Assembly (NCBI GenBank): GCA_016794565.1
Contig: JAEUHQ010000141.1
Span: 1 to 50,015, forward strand
DNA from: Planctomycetota bacterium
Lineage (GTDB): Bacteria > Planctomycetota > UBA1135 > UBA2386
Direction: 5' to 3'
Length of the DNA: 50,015 nt
Of the stretch, positions 17,980-25,363 are shown in pieces. The notes below the pieces were generated by a model, which was not told the DNA's origin, searched no databases, and saw only the letters and a program-made list of their open reading frames with translations. Both the position numbers and the translations under genes were made by a program. Every line of letters begins with the position of its first letter. The stretch's first letter is position 1.

Positions 17980-18092
17980 CCCCGCCATGGTCACCGGCAC
18001 GGGACTGCGCGGCAAGCGCGCGATCCACCCGACGCTGGCGCCGGCCCGGACTCGCGGGAAGGATACGGCGCAGTTCCCTTCCAAGGCCGCCC

Positions 18093-19064
18093 ATGGTCCG
18101 CCCCGAGTTCGCCGTCCTGTTCCTGTTCGCCGCCTGCGCCGCCGCCCCGGAGGACACGAAGGGGGAAGCAGTCCCGGAAGTGGCGAAGCACGAACAGGAG
18201 ATGCGCGACGGCGAAGCGAGGCGCCGCGACTTCCAGGCCGTGCTCGTGCGGCTCGACCAGGCGATGGACAGCTACGTGCAGGCTCTCGCGAACCGCGGCC
18301 AGGTGCGCGCCGACCAGCAGGCGGAGCGCCTCGAACGCACCCTCCGCGAAACGGTGCTGGACATCGGTCCGGTGTCGAACCGTGGAGCGGGACCGGCGCC
18401 AGGCGAGAACTTCGGTCGCTTGCAGGCGGCCGCCGCGAACGGGAAGGAGAAGCACCAGCAGGCCATCGCGGTTGCCGCGCTCGGCTTCTCCGGGCAGACG
18501 AGCATGCTGGACCTGATCCTCCAGGGCGCGCTGTCGGATGACCCGCTCCTGATCGACCGCGCCGTGCTCGGCCTCGCCGTGCTGAAGGCGCCCGACACGC
18601 CGCCCGGCGTGCTCGCCGCGATCGTCGAGCGCCCCACCCATCCGGAGGACGGACGCGTGCAGGCGGCCTGGGCGCTCTACGAGATCCAGGCGCGCAGCAA
18701 CCGCGTGCCCGAGATCGTCGAGATCTGGCGCCGCTTCCTGACCGCCGGCCGCGACACGCTGCCGGCCGGTGTGATCGTGAGCGCCGTTCGCGGCCTCGGC
18801 CTCGCGCGCGACGCCGCGAACGCCGAGCTCGTCGTGTCGTTCTTGAAGCACTCGACGCCGCGGGTACGGATGGCCGCCGCGGTGGCGCTGGCGCGGATGA
18901 ACGCGCAGTCGCACGCCGACGACCTGATCGAACTGCTCGGCCCGGCGGAGACGGTGCAGAACGTTCGGCTGCACGCGCGCAAGGCCCTGGCCGACCTTGC
19001 CGGTGGCCGGGATGTCGGCTACGACGTCGCGGCGTGGCGCAAGGTCTTCGACCGAGGTCAGTAG
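18093..19064 (+). CDS. HEAT-repeat-like putative lipoprotein
   Basis: The 323-residue product begins with a short lipoprotein-type signal (MVRPEFAVLFLFAAC, cysteine at 15). A charged helical segment follows (about 25-110, probably coiled coil). From about 125 onward come paired helices of HEAT type: QAIAVAALGF, DRAVLGLAVLK, RVQAAWALYEI, VIVSAVRGLGLAR, RVRMAAAVALARM and VRLHARKALADL. HEAT solenoids usually bind proteins; no catalytic motif is seen. Its last 31 nt overlap the start proposed for the next gene in another frame, so the two are probably one transcript. No strong Shine-Dalgarno site is visible before the ATG. Confidence 0.7.
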   Translation: MVRPEFAVLFLFAACAAAPEDTKGEAVPEVAKHEQEMRDGEARRRDFQAVLVRLDQAMDSYVQALANRGQVRADQQAERLERTLRETVLDIGPVSNRGAGPAPGENFGRLQAAAANGKEKHQQAIAVAALGFSGQTSMLDLILQGALSDDPLLIDRAVLGLAVLKAPDTPPGVLAAIVERPTHPEDGRVQAAWALYEIQARSNRVPEIVEIWRRFLTAGRDTLPAGVIVSAVRGLGLARDAANAELVVSFLKHSTPRVRMAAAVALARMNAQSHADDLIELLGPAETVQNVRLHARKALADLAGGRDVGYDVAAWRKVFDRGQ

Positions 19065-20251
19065 CCGGCCCGCGCGCGGCAGTTCTCGTCCTGCTCGCGG
19101 CGTGCGGCAACGAACAGGGACCGCGCCCACCCGATCCGCGCGCGGTCGACACTGCCGCGCTGGCCGACGCGGCGGTGGTCGATGCCGTGCTCGACGAATG
19201 CCACCGCCCGCTGCGCGGCGGTCTCGATCGCATCGCCGCGACGATCCGCCTGCCCGACGGCACGGAGGCGCGCCTGTTCGCGCAGCTCCCGGACAAACTG
19301 CGCGCGATCGTCGGGCGCGAACCGTTCCTCGCGATCGGCGACCGCGTCGTGCGCCTCGCGGAAGGCGATGCCGGCGACGCGAACGCCGACGACGCGGCCC
19401 GGGTGCTCCGCCTCCGCTCGCTTCTCGACGCCGCGACGCTCGGACCGCTGCACCGCGCGACGGCCTGTCGGCGCGTCGGTCCCGCGACCTTCGACGTCGA
19501 GCAGCCGGACGGCTCCACCACGCGGCTCGAACTGCGCGCCGGCACGCTGCTGCCGCAGTCGTTCGCGAACGCGCGCGGCATCGTGAACCTCCGCGAACAC
19601 TTCCGGACGCCGGCGAACACGTGGATCGTGACCCGCGCGGAACTGGACGGCCTCGGTTCGTGCGCCGTGCAGTTCGAGTTCGCCGACCTCGCCTGGGACA
19701 CGGACTTCTTCGCGCTGCCGCGCGAACGTGCGACGAAGCCCGATCGCGCCCGCATGCAGATGCCGCTGGCCAGCGGCGAACCCCGCTCGACGGTGCCGGT
19801 GCTCGTCGACTTCAAGGCAGCGCAGCGGGTCGTCGTCGACGATCCGGGCACGTGGTCCGAGCGCGCCGCGATCTATGCGCCGCTGCACACGGAGGTCGAG
19901 CGGCAGGACCAGCAGATCGCCGGCTTCCCGCAACTGTGGACCGAGAACGGCCGGCGCCGGCTCGGTCTCTGCTTCCGCCGGCGCGTCGACGGTCCGGAGT
20001 TCGCCCGGCCGGACGGCTGGAACGTGATGGCGGTGCCCGAAGGCAAGTGGCTCGTCGTGTATCCGGCGAACGGCGACGTCGACGCGAAGATCGCCGCGGG
20101 CACTGCCGCACTCGAAGCCGGGCTCACGGAACTCGGCCTGCGCGCGACCGGGCCGATCACCTCGCAGCCGTTCCTGCATCTCCAGGAAGGCGCTCCCGAC
20201 GCAGCAAAGCTCGAGGCGCCCGTCGTCCGCGTCGCGGTTCCGGTGCGGTGA
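19034..20251 (+). CDS. Putative lipoprotein of unknown function
   Basis: The 405-residue frame begins at a GTG inside the end of the HEAT gene. No later start would keep the lipoprotein signal (PRAAVLVLLAAC, LAAC with C24), so the 31-nt overlap is probably real. The body (about 40-270) is a beta-rich domain with DGTEARLFAQLPDKLR and FEFADLAWDTDFF, not assigned to a family. The last 120 residues (VERQDQQIAGFPQLW to VVRVAVPV) loosely recall a GyrI-like or SOUL-type ligand-binding domain, with an acidic WNVMAVPEGKWLVVYP segment, but this is a weak resemblance. The protein is probably anchored to a membrane on the periplasmic side together with its neighbour. Confidence 0.6.
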   Translation: MAQGLRPRSVAGPRAAVLVLLAACGNEQGPRPPDPRAVDTAALADAAVVDAVLDECHRPLRGGLDRIAATIRLPDGTEARLFAQLPDKLRAIVGREPFLAIGDRVVRLAEGDAGDANADDAARVLRLRSLLDAATLGPLHRATACRRVGPATFDVEQPDGSTTRLELRAGTLLPQSFANARGIVNLREHFRTPANTWIVTRAELDGLGSCAVQFEFADLAWDTDFFALPRERATKPDRARMQMPLASGEPRSTVPVLVDFKAAQRVVVDDPGTWSERAAIYAPLHTEVERQDQQIAGFPQLWTENGRRRLGLCFRRRVDGPEFARPDGWNVMAVPEGKWLVVYPANGDVDAKIAAGTAALEAGLTELGLRATGPITSQPFLHLQEGAPDAAKLEAPVVRVAVPVR

Positions 20252-20261
20252 CGCCGTCGGC

Positions 20262-20267
20262 TATGTT
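20262..20267 (+). promoter_or_regulatory. -10-like box TATGTT for the alkyltransferase gene (leaderless)
   Basis: GCTATGTTCG holds the hexamer at 20262-20267, 7 nt before the ATG at 20275. This placement supports that ATG over the in-frame ATG at 20263, which lies inside the box. Confidence 0.5.
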
Positions 20268-20274
20268 CGCCGCG

Positions 20275-20778
20275 ATGACGGGACACGCGCACACGTTCGC
20301 GTCGCCGCTCGGCGACCTTCGCGTCGTCGTCGACGACAGCGGGCGGCTCATGTGCATCGACCTGCCCGGCGCCGCGCCGGTGCTCGGTGCCGTCGAGCCC
20401 GACCCCGAAGGTCGTCGCTGCGCCCGGGTCGTGGACCAGCTGCGCGAGTACTTCGCGGGGCGGCGCCGCGTGTTCGATCTCCAGCTCGCGCCGCGCGGCA
20501 CGCCGTTCCAGCTTCGCGCCTGGCGCGCACTGCAGGACATCCCCTTCGGCGAGACACGGAGCTACCAGCAACAGGCGGCGGCAATCGGACAGCCGAGCGC
20601 CGTGCGGGCCATCGGCGGCGCGAACGGCAGGAACCCGCTGCCGATCGTGGTGCCGTGCCACCGCGTGATCGGCAAGGACGGCTCGCTCGTCGGCTTCGGC
20701 GGAGGTCTCGACTGCAAGCGCCGGCTGCTCCAACACGAAGCGAACGTGCTCGCCGGGACCGCCGGAGCGCGTTCGTGA
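20275..20778 (+). CDS. ogt: Methylated-DNA-[protein]-cysteine S-methyltransferase
   Basis: This suicide enzyme transfers an alkyl group from O6-alkylguanine in DNA to its own cysteine. The 167-residue protein has the standard layout. The N-terminal domain opens HTFASPLGDLRVV. The DNA-binding domain has FQLRAWRALQDIPFG, TRSYQQQAAAIGQPSAVRAIGGANGRNP and the active site PIVVPCHRVIG with C128, then LVGFGGGLDCKRRLL. The arginine finger is R in SAVRAIGGAN. Length and motifs fit Ogt rather than the longer Ada. The stop overlaps the GTG start of the aminotransferase gene by 4 nt (GTGA), so the two are translated together although no functional link is known. Confidence 0.93.
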   Translation: MTGHAHTFASPLGDLRVVVDDSGRLMCIDLPGAAPVLGAVEPDPEGRRCARVVDQLREYFAGRRRVFDLQLAPRGTPFQLRAWRALQDIPFGETRSYQQQAAAIGQPSAVRAIGGANGRNPLPIVVPCHRVIGKDGSLVGFGGGLDCKRRLLQHEANVLAGTAGARS

Positions 20779-21935
20779 CCGCCGTCGCGCCCTCTCCGCA
20801 CGCGGCCCACTGGGACCTCGACCCCGACGTCGTCTTCCTCAACCACGGCAGCTTCGGCGCGTGTCCGCGCGTCGTTCTGGCGCATCAGACCGAACTGCGC
20901 GCGCGCCTCGAGCGGGAACCGGTGTTGTTCCTGCACCGCCAGCTCGAGGGACTGCTCGACGAAGCCCGCCACGAACTCGCGCTTCTCGTGCGTTGCGACC
21001 CGGACGACCTCGCGTTCGTGCCGAACGCGACAGCAGGCGTCAACACGGTGCTGCGTTCGCTCTCGTTCGCGCCGGGCGACGAACTGCTCGTCACCGACCA
21101 GGAGTACAACGCGTGCCGCAACGCGCTCGACTTCGTCGCGGAACGCAGCGGCGCCCGGGTCGTCGTCGCCCCGATCGTGCTGCCGATCCTGGCGCCGCGC
21201 GACGTGGTCGACACCGTGCTCGCGCACACGACGCCGCGGACGAAGCTGCTGCTCATCGACCACGTGACGAGCCAGAGCGGCGTCGTGATGCCGGTCGAAC
21301 CGATCGTGCGCGCTCTCGTCGAACGCGGCATCGACACGCTCGTCGACGGCGCCCATGCGCCCGGCATGCTGCCGCTCGACCTGCGGGCGCTCGGCGCGGC
21401 GTACTACACGGGCAACTGCCACAAGTGGCTCTGCTCGCCGAAGGGCGCGGCCCTGCTGCACGTGCGAGCCGACCGCCAGCGCGCGATCCGGCCGCTCTCG
21501 ATCAGCCACGGCGCCAACTCCGCACGCACCGACCGAACCCGCTTCCGCCTGGAGTTCGACTTCACCGGCACGGACGACCCGACTCCGTACCTCTGCGTGC
21601 CGGCGGCGCTGCGCTTCCTCGAGTCGCTGCTCCCGGGCGGGCTGCCCGCGCTGCAGCACCACAACCGATCGCTCGCCGTCCGCGCCCGCGAACTCCTCGT
21701 GGCTGCGCTCCGCACCACTCCGCTGTGCCCCGACGAGATGATCGGCTCGCTGGCGGCCGTCGATGTCCACGGCGGCCCGGCGGACCTGCATTCGGCGCTC
21801 TGGGAACGCCATCGCATCGAGGTCCCCGTGATGCAGCTCGGCGCGCGGCGGCTCCTGCGCGTCGCGCCGCAGGTCTACAACACGCCCGCGCAGTTCGAGC
21901 ACCTCGCCGCGGTGCTGACGACGCTCCTCCGCTGA
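20775..21935 (+). CDS. Class-V aminotransferase family protein (isopenicillin N epimerase/cysteine desulfurase-like)
   Basis: The 386-residue PLP enzyme matches the isopenicillin-N-epimerase-like branch of class V. It begins LDPDVVFLNHGSFGACPR and carries NATAGVNTVLRS, the cofactor-binding DGAHAPG (aspartate contacting the PLP nitrogen) and the lysine motif TGNCHKWLCSPKG with K217. No catalytic cysteine loop of cysteine desulfurases (RxGxxC) is seen near the C-terminus. Related proteins include epimerases, cysteine lyases and ergothioneine-type C-S lyases, so the reaction is open. The GTG start overlaps the ogt stop. The closing stretch near 360-386 (RRLLRVAPQVYNT) is typical of the family. 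Confidence 0.85.
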   Translation: MTAVAPSPHAAHWDLDPDVVFLNHGSFGACPRVVLAHQTELRARLEREPVLFLHRQLEGLLDEARHELALLVRCDPDDLAFVPNATAGVNTVLRSLSFAPGDELLVTDQEYNACRNALDFVAERSGARVVVAPIVLPILAPRDVVDTVLAHTTPRTKLLLIDHVTSQSGVVMPVEPIVRALVERGIDTLVDGAHAPGMLPLDLRALGAAYYTGNCHKWLCSPKGAALLHVRADRQRAIRPLSISHGANSARTDRTRFRLEFDFTGTDDPTPYLCVPAALRFLESLLPGGLPALQHHNRSLAVRARELLVAALRTTPLCPDEMIGSLAAVDVHGGPADLHSALWERHRIEVPVMQLGARRLLRVAPQVYNTPAQFEHLAAVLTTLLR

Positions 21936-21966
21936 TCCGGTTCTTCCAGCCGGGCGCCGCGCCCCG

Positions 21967-21998
21967 GTTCGAACGCCCGTTTGAATCGCCCGTTCGAA
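21967..21998. promoter_or_regulatory. Three GTTYGAA repeats with -35 element: likely TetR operator
   Basis: GTTCGAA (21967-21973), GTTTGAA (21979-21985) and GTTCGAA (21992-21998) are direct repeats 12 and 13 bp apart. TTCGAAC-GCCC-GTTTGAA (21968-21985) is also an inverted repeat with one mismatch. TTGAAT at 21981-21986 can act as a -35, 16 nt before the TACCGT box at 22003. The site therefore covers the promoter of the tetR-efflux operon, the usual place for autorepression. Confidence 0.65.
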
Positions 21999-22002
21999 TC
22001 GC

Positions 22003-22008
22003 TACCGT
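22003..22008 (+). promoter_or_regulatory. -10-like box TACCGT for the tetR-efflux operon (leaderless)
   Basis: TCGCTACCGTCC holds the hexamer at 22003-22008, 9 nt before the GTG at 22018 and 16 nt after TTGAAT. The same 12-mer precedes rpiA. Confidence 0.6.
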
Positions 22009-22017
22009 CCCCCGCCC

Positions 22018-22710
22018 GTGTCGAGTCCTTCCACCCGTACCGCCATCCTCGACGCCGCGGAGCGCCTGTTCGGCGACATCGGCTACGCCGCGACGTCGAT
22101 GCGCCAGCTGACCTCGCGCGCGAAGGTCAACCTCGCGGCGGTCAACTACCACTTCGGCTCGAAGGCGGCGCTCGCGAAGGCTGTGCTGGCCCGCGCCATC
22201 GCCCCGATCAACGAAGAACGCCTGCGCCGCCTCGACGCGCTGCCGGTGCGCGCCGACGTGCGATCCATCGTGCGAGCCTTCGTCGAGCCGCCGCTGCGGG
22301 GCGTCGATCCCGAGGGCAACTGCTCGGCCGAACGGGTCTGCCGCGTCTTCGGGCGCATCAGCGTCGAACAGCCGCCGTTCCTGGAGACGTTCCTCCGCCA
22401 GCAATTCCGCGAGGTCGGGGGTCGTTTCGAGGCGGCTCTGGCAGCGGCCCTGCCGCGCCTCTCCGCCACCACCATCTGGTGGCGGCTCCACTTCCTGGTC
22501 GGCGCGATGGCACACACGCTGCGCAACGGACGGACTCTCGCGGCCCTGACCGACGGCCGCTGCGACCCCTCGGACATCGACGCGCTGCTCGAGCACGTCG
22601 TGTCGTTCGCCGTCGGCGGCTTCGCGGCGCAGGCGCCGCTTCCGGCCAGAACGCGCCGATCCGCCGCCCCGCGGCGCGGCGTCGCACGCTCGAAGGAGAT
22701 TCCCGCATGA
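22018..22710 (+). CDS. TetR family transcriptional repressor (CecR-like)
   Basis: The 230-residue protein has the TetR DNA-binding helix-turn-helix at about residues 8-57 (ILDAAERLFGDIGYAATSMRQLTSRAKVNLAAVNYHFGSK is the full segment; key residues are the GY, the SMRQL helix and YHFGSK). The C-terminal ligand domain, with PLLRGV-like ...EPPLRGVDPEG and FLETFLRQQF, resembles the DUF1956/CecR type. It is the first gene of a TetR-OMF-MFP-RND operon and probably represses it until a pump substrate binds. The GTG start follows the -10-like box by 9 nt; the repeats overlapping the promoter are the likely binding site. The stop overlaps the next start (ATGA) and AGGAG at 22694-22698 serves that gene. 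Confidence 0.88.
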   Translation: MSSPSTRTAILDAAERLFGDIGYAATSMRQLTSRAKVNLAAVNYHFGSKAALAKAVLARAIAPINEERLRRLDALPVRADVRSIVRAFVEPPLRGVDPEGNCSAERVCRVFGRISVEQPPFLETFLRQQFREVGGRFEAALAAALPRLSATTIWWRLHFLVGAMAHTLRNGRTLAALTDGRCDPSDIDALLEHVVSFAVGGFAAQAPLPARTRRSAAPRRGVARSKEIPA

Positions 22711-24146
22711 GCCCACGTCGCGAAGCAACGCTCGCCGCAGCCGCCGCGGTCGCGCTCGCCGGTTGCGCCGGTGCACCGGCGCCCGCCGCCGTGGCCGAAG
22801 CCGGCATCCACGTGCCCGACCACTGGTCGGGTCCGGATGCGGGGGCGACCTCGACTGCGACCGTCGACTCGTGGTGGCGCGGCTTCGGCGACGCACGTCT
22901 CGACGAGGCGATCGCTGCCGCACTCGAACACAACCGCGATCTGCGCGCCGCGGCCGCCCGCCTCGAGGCCGCGCTGCAGGACCGGGTCGCGGCCGGCGCC
23001 GCGAGCCTGCCCCAGGTCGACGCGTCCTTCGATCCGCAGCGCTCGCGGCGCGTGTTCGTCGGGTTCCCGTTCGGCAGCGGCGGCGTGCCGAGCAGCACGA
23101 CGACGACGTTCGGCATCTCGCTGAACGTGCGATGGGAACTCGACGTGTGGGGCCGCGTGGCCGCCGCCGAGTCCGCCGCGCTCGCCGACCTGCAGGCCGT
23201 CGCGGCGGACCACGCCGCGGCACGCACGAGCCTCGTCGCGCAGGTCTGCAAGGCGTGGTTCGCGGTGGTCGAAGCACGCCAGCAGCTCGACCTCGCGATC
23301 GCGACCGTGGACGCGTTCGCACGGACCGAAGAGGACGTGCGGGACCGCCACCGCCGCGGTCTCCGGCCCGCGCTCGACGTCCATCTGGCGGCGAACAACG
23401 TGGCGAACGCGGAGGCCGTCGTGTCCCAGCGCCGCGACACGCTGCAGCGCGCCCTGCGCGCGCTCGACGTCCTCGCGGGCCGTTATCCGCTCGGCGACAC
23501 CGCGACGCCGCAGAACCTGCCCTCCGCGCTGCCGGCCGTTCCCGCCTGCCTTCCCGGGGACCTGCTGCACCGACGGCCGGACCTCGTCGCCGCCGAACGC
23601 CGCCTCGCCGCATCCGGCTGCCGCGTCGACTCCGCGCGCGCGGCGCTCTACCCGCGTCTCTCGCTGACCGCCAGCGGCGGCACGACGAGCGAAGAACTCG
23701 AGGACCTCGTCGACCAGGACTTCCGGGTGTGGAGTCTCGGCGCGAACCTCCTGCAGCCGATCTTCCGCGGCGGAGCGCTTCGCGCCGACGTCGCGCGCCG
23801 CGAGGCCCTGCGCGCCGAGTCGCTCGCGACGTACGCCGGCACGGTGCTGCGCGCGTTCGGCGAGGTCGAGTCGGCGCTCGCGAGCGAAACGCACTTCGGC
23901 GAACGACGGACAGCGCTCGCCCGCGCCGCCGAACACGCCACACAGGCCCGCGATCTCGCGCGCGAACGATGGCAACTCGGCCTCGCCGACTTCCTCGCCG
24001 TCGCCGATGGCCAGCGCCAGGCGTACCTCGCGACGTCGACGCTGATCGCACTCGACCGGCAGCGACTCGACAACCGCATCGACCTCTTCCTCGCCCTCGG
24101 CGGCGGCTTCGCGCCGGTCCCCGAGGCAACCGGAGCGAACCCGTGA
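22707..24146 (+). CDS. Outer-membrane efflux factor, NodT/OprM type
   Basis: The 479-residue lipoprotein (signal ending LAGC, C20) is the outer-membrane channel of a tripartite pump. It shows the duplicated OEP pattern: WWRGFGDARLDEAIAAALEHNRDLRAAAARLEAA, then LNVRWELDVWGRVAAAESAA in repeat one; GDLLHRRPDLVAAERRLAASGCRVDSARAALYPRLSLTASGG and LGANLLQPIFRGGALRADVARREAL in repeat two (each shown only as recognition points of a longer match). These give two copies of the four-strand barrel and long helical-tunnel elements, assembling as a trimer. Its ATG overlaps the tetR stop by 4 nt with AGGAG about 8 nt upstream, so translation is coupled. Its own stop overlaps the fusion-protein GTG. Confidence 0.9.
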   Translation: MSPRREATLAAAAAVALAGCAGAPAPAAVAEAGIHVPDHWSGPDAGATSTATVDSWWRGFGDARLDEAIAAALEHNRDLRAAAARLEAALQDRVAAGAASLPQVDASFDPQRSRRVFVGFPFGSGGVPSSTTTTFGISLNVRWELDVWGRVAAAESAALADLQAVAADHAAARTSLVAQVCKAWFAVVEARQQLDLAIATVDAFARTEEDVRDRHRRGLRPALDVHLAANNVANAEAVVSQRRDTLQRALRALDVLAGRYPLGDTATPQNLPSALPAVPACLPGDLLHRRPDLVAAERRLAASGCRVDSARAALYPRLSLTASGGTTSEELEDLVDQDFRVWSLGANLLQPIFRGGALRADVARREALRAESLATYAGTVLRAFGEVESALASETHFGERRTALARAAEHATQARDLARERWQLGLADFLAVADGQRQAYLATSTLIALDRQRLDNRIDLFLALGGGFAPVPEATGANP

Positions 24147-25363
24147 AAGCCGTCCGCATCGCCCTGCAAGTCCTGCTCCCGCTGCTCGTGCTCTTCGGCG
24201 GGTACCGGGCCGCGCGCTTCATCGCGGCCAGGGCCGCGAAACCCGTCGTCACGCCGCCTGTCGCTCGCGGTCCGCTGGTGCGCGCGGCGGTCGTCGAGCG
24301 CGCGGATCTGAGGCTCGACGTCGAGACCCAGGGCACGGTCGAGCCGTTCCGCATCGTCGAACTCGGCGCGGAGGTCGCGGGCCGCATCGTCTCGACGAGC
24401 CCGTCGCTGCGCGCCGGCGGCGCGTTCGCGCGCGACGAAGTGCTGGCGACGATCGACGCCACCGACTTCGACCTCGCGATCGTGCAGCAGGAGGCCGCGG
24501 TGGCGCGTGCCGAACTCCACCTGCTCCAGGAACGCGCCGAAGCGGACGCGGCGGTGCGCGCGTGGAAGCAGCTCGAAGGCGATCGGCAGGCCGACGCGCT
24601 GGTGACGCGCGGACCGCAGATCGCCGATGCCGAACGATCGCTCGCGGCAGCGCGCGCAGCACTCGAACGGGCGCGCCTCGACCGCGCGCGCACGGAGGTG
24701 CGGGCGCCGTTCGCCGGCCGCGTGCGCAGCGTGCAAGCCGACATCGGCAGCCGCGTGCAGGCCGGCCAGGCGATCGCCGTCGTGTTCGACGTCGAGGCGG
24801 CGGAAGTGCGTCTGCCGCTGCCGGTGTCGGACGCCGCATACGTCGACCTGCCGTTCGCGGGTAACGCGTCGAGCGATGCCTCGGCGACACCGGTGACGTT
24901 CGCGGCGGAGTTCGCGGGCCATCGCCACGAGTGGCACGGTCACGTCGTGCGCACGGACGGCGAGATCGACCGGCGCAGCCGCCAGCTCACCGCCATCGCG
25001 CGGATCGAGGCGCCGTACGAGCCGCGCGACGGCAAGCCGCCGCTGCTCGTCGGCACGTTCGTGCACGCGACGATCCGGGGCCGCACGTTCCCCGGCGTGC
25101 TGGTCGTTCCCCGCGCGGCGTTGCGCAACGGCAACGAGGTCCAGGTCATCGACGCCGAGCGCCGCCTGCGCCGGCGCCCCGTTCGTGTGCTGCGGACCGA
25201 AGCGACGCGCGCGCTGCTCGTGGAGGGCGTCGAAGCGGGCGAACTCGTCTGCATCACGGACGTCGAGGGCGCATCCGACGGGATGATCGTGCGCCTCGCC
25301 GACGATCCGAAGCCGGCACCGGCGACCGGCGGCGCGACACAGCCCGCCGCGGAGGCACGATGA
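24143..25363 (+). CDS. RND efflux membrane-fusion (periplasmic adaptor) protein
   Basis: The 406-residue adaptor links the inner-membrane pump to the outer-membrane channel. It has an N-terminal membrane anchor (about 6-24, ALQVLLPLLVLFGGYRA), then the lipoyl half-motif VETQGTVEPFRIVELGAEVAGRIV. An alpha-helical hairpin rich in Ala/Glu/Arg follows (about 118-185). The second lipoyl half is VRAPFAGRVRSVQADIGSRVQAGQAIAVV, then the beta-barrel and membrane-proximal domains (FPGVLVVPRAALRNGNEVQVI). The GTG start overlaps the channel gene stop (GTGA) and the stop overlaps the pump ATG. No lipobox is seen, so anchoring is by the N-terminal helix. Confidence 0.9.
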   Translation: MKAVRIALQVLLPLLVLFGGYRAARFIAARAAKPVVTPPVARGPLVRAAVVERADLRLDVETQGTVEPFRIVELGAEVAGRIVSTSPSLRAGGAFARDEVLATIDATDFDLAIVQQEAAVARAELHLLQERAEADAAVRAWKQLEGDRQADALVTRGPQIADAERSLAAARAALERARLDRARTEVRAPFAGRVRSVQADIGSRVQAGQAIAVVFDVEAAEVRLPLPVSDAAYVDLPFAGNASSDASATPVTFAAEFAGHRHEWHGHVVRTDGEIDRRSRQLTAIARIEAPYEPRDGKPPLLVGTFVHATIRGRTFPGVLVVPRAALRNGNEVQVIDAERRLRRRPVRVLRTEATRALLVEGVEAGELVCITDVEGASDGMIVRLADDPKPAPATGGATQPAAEAR

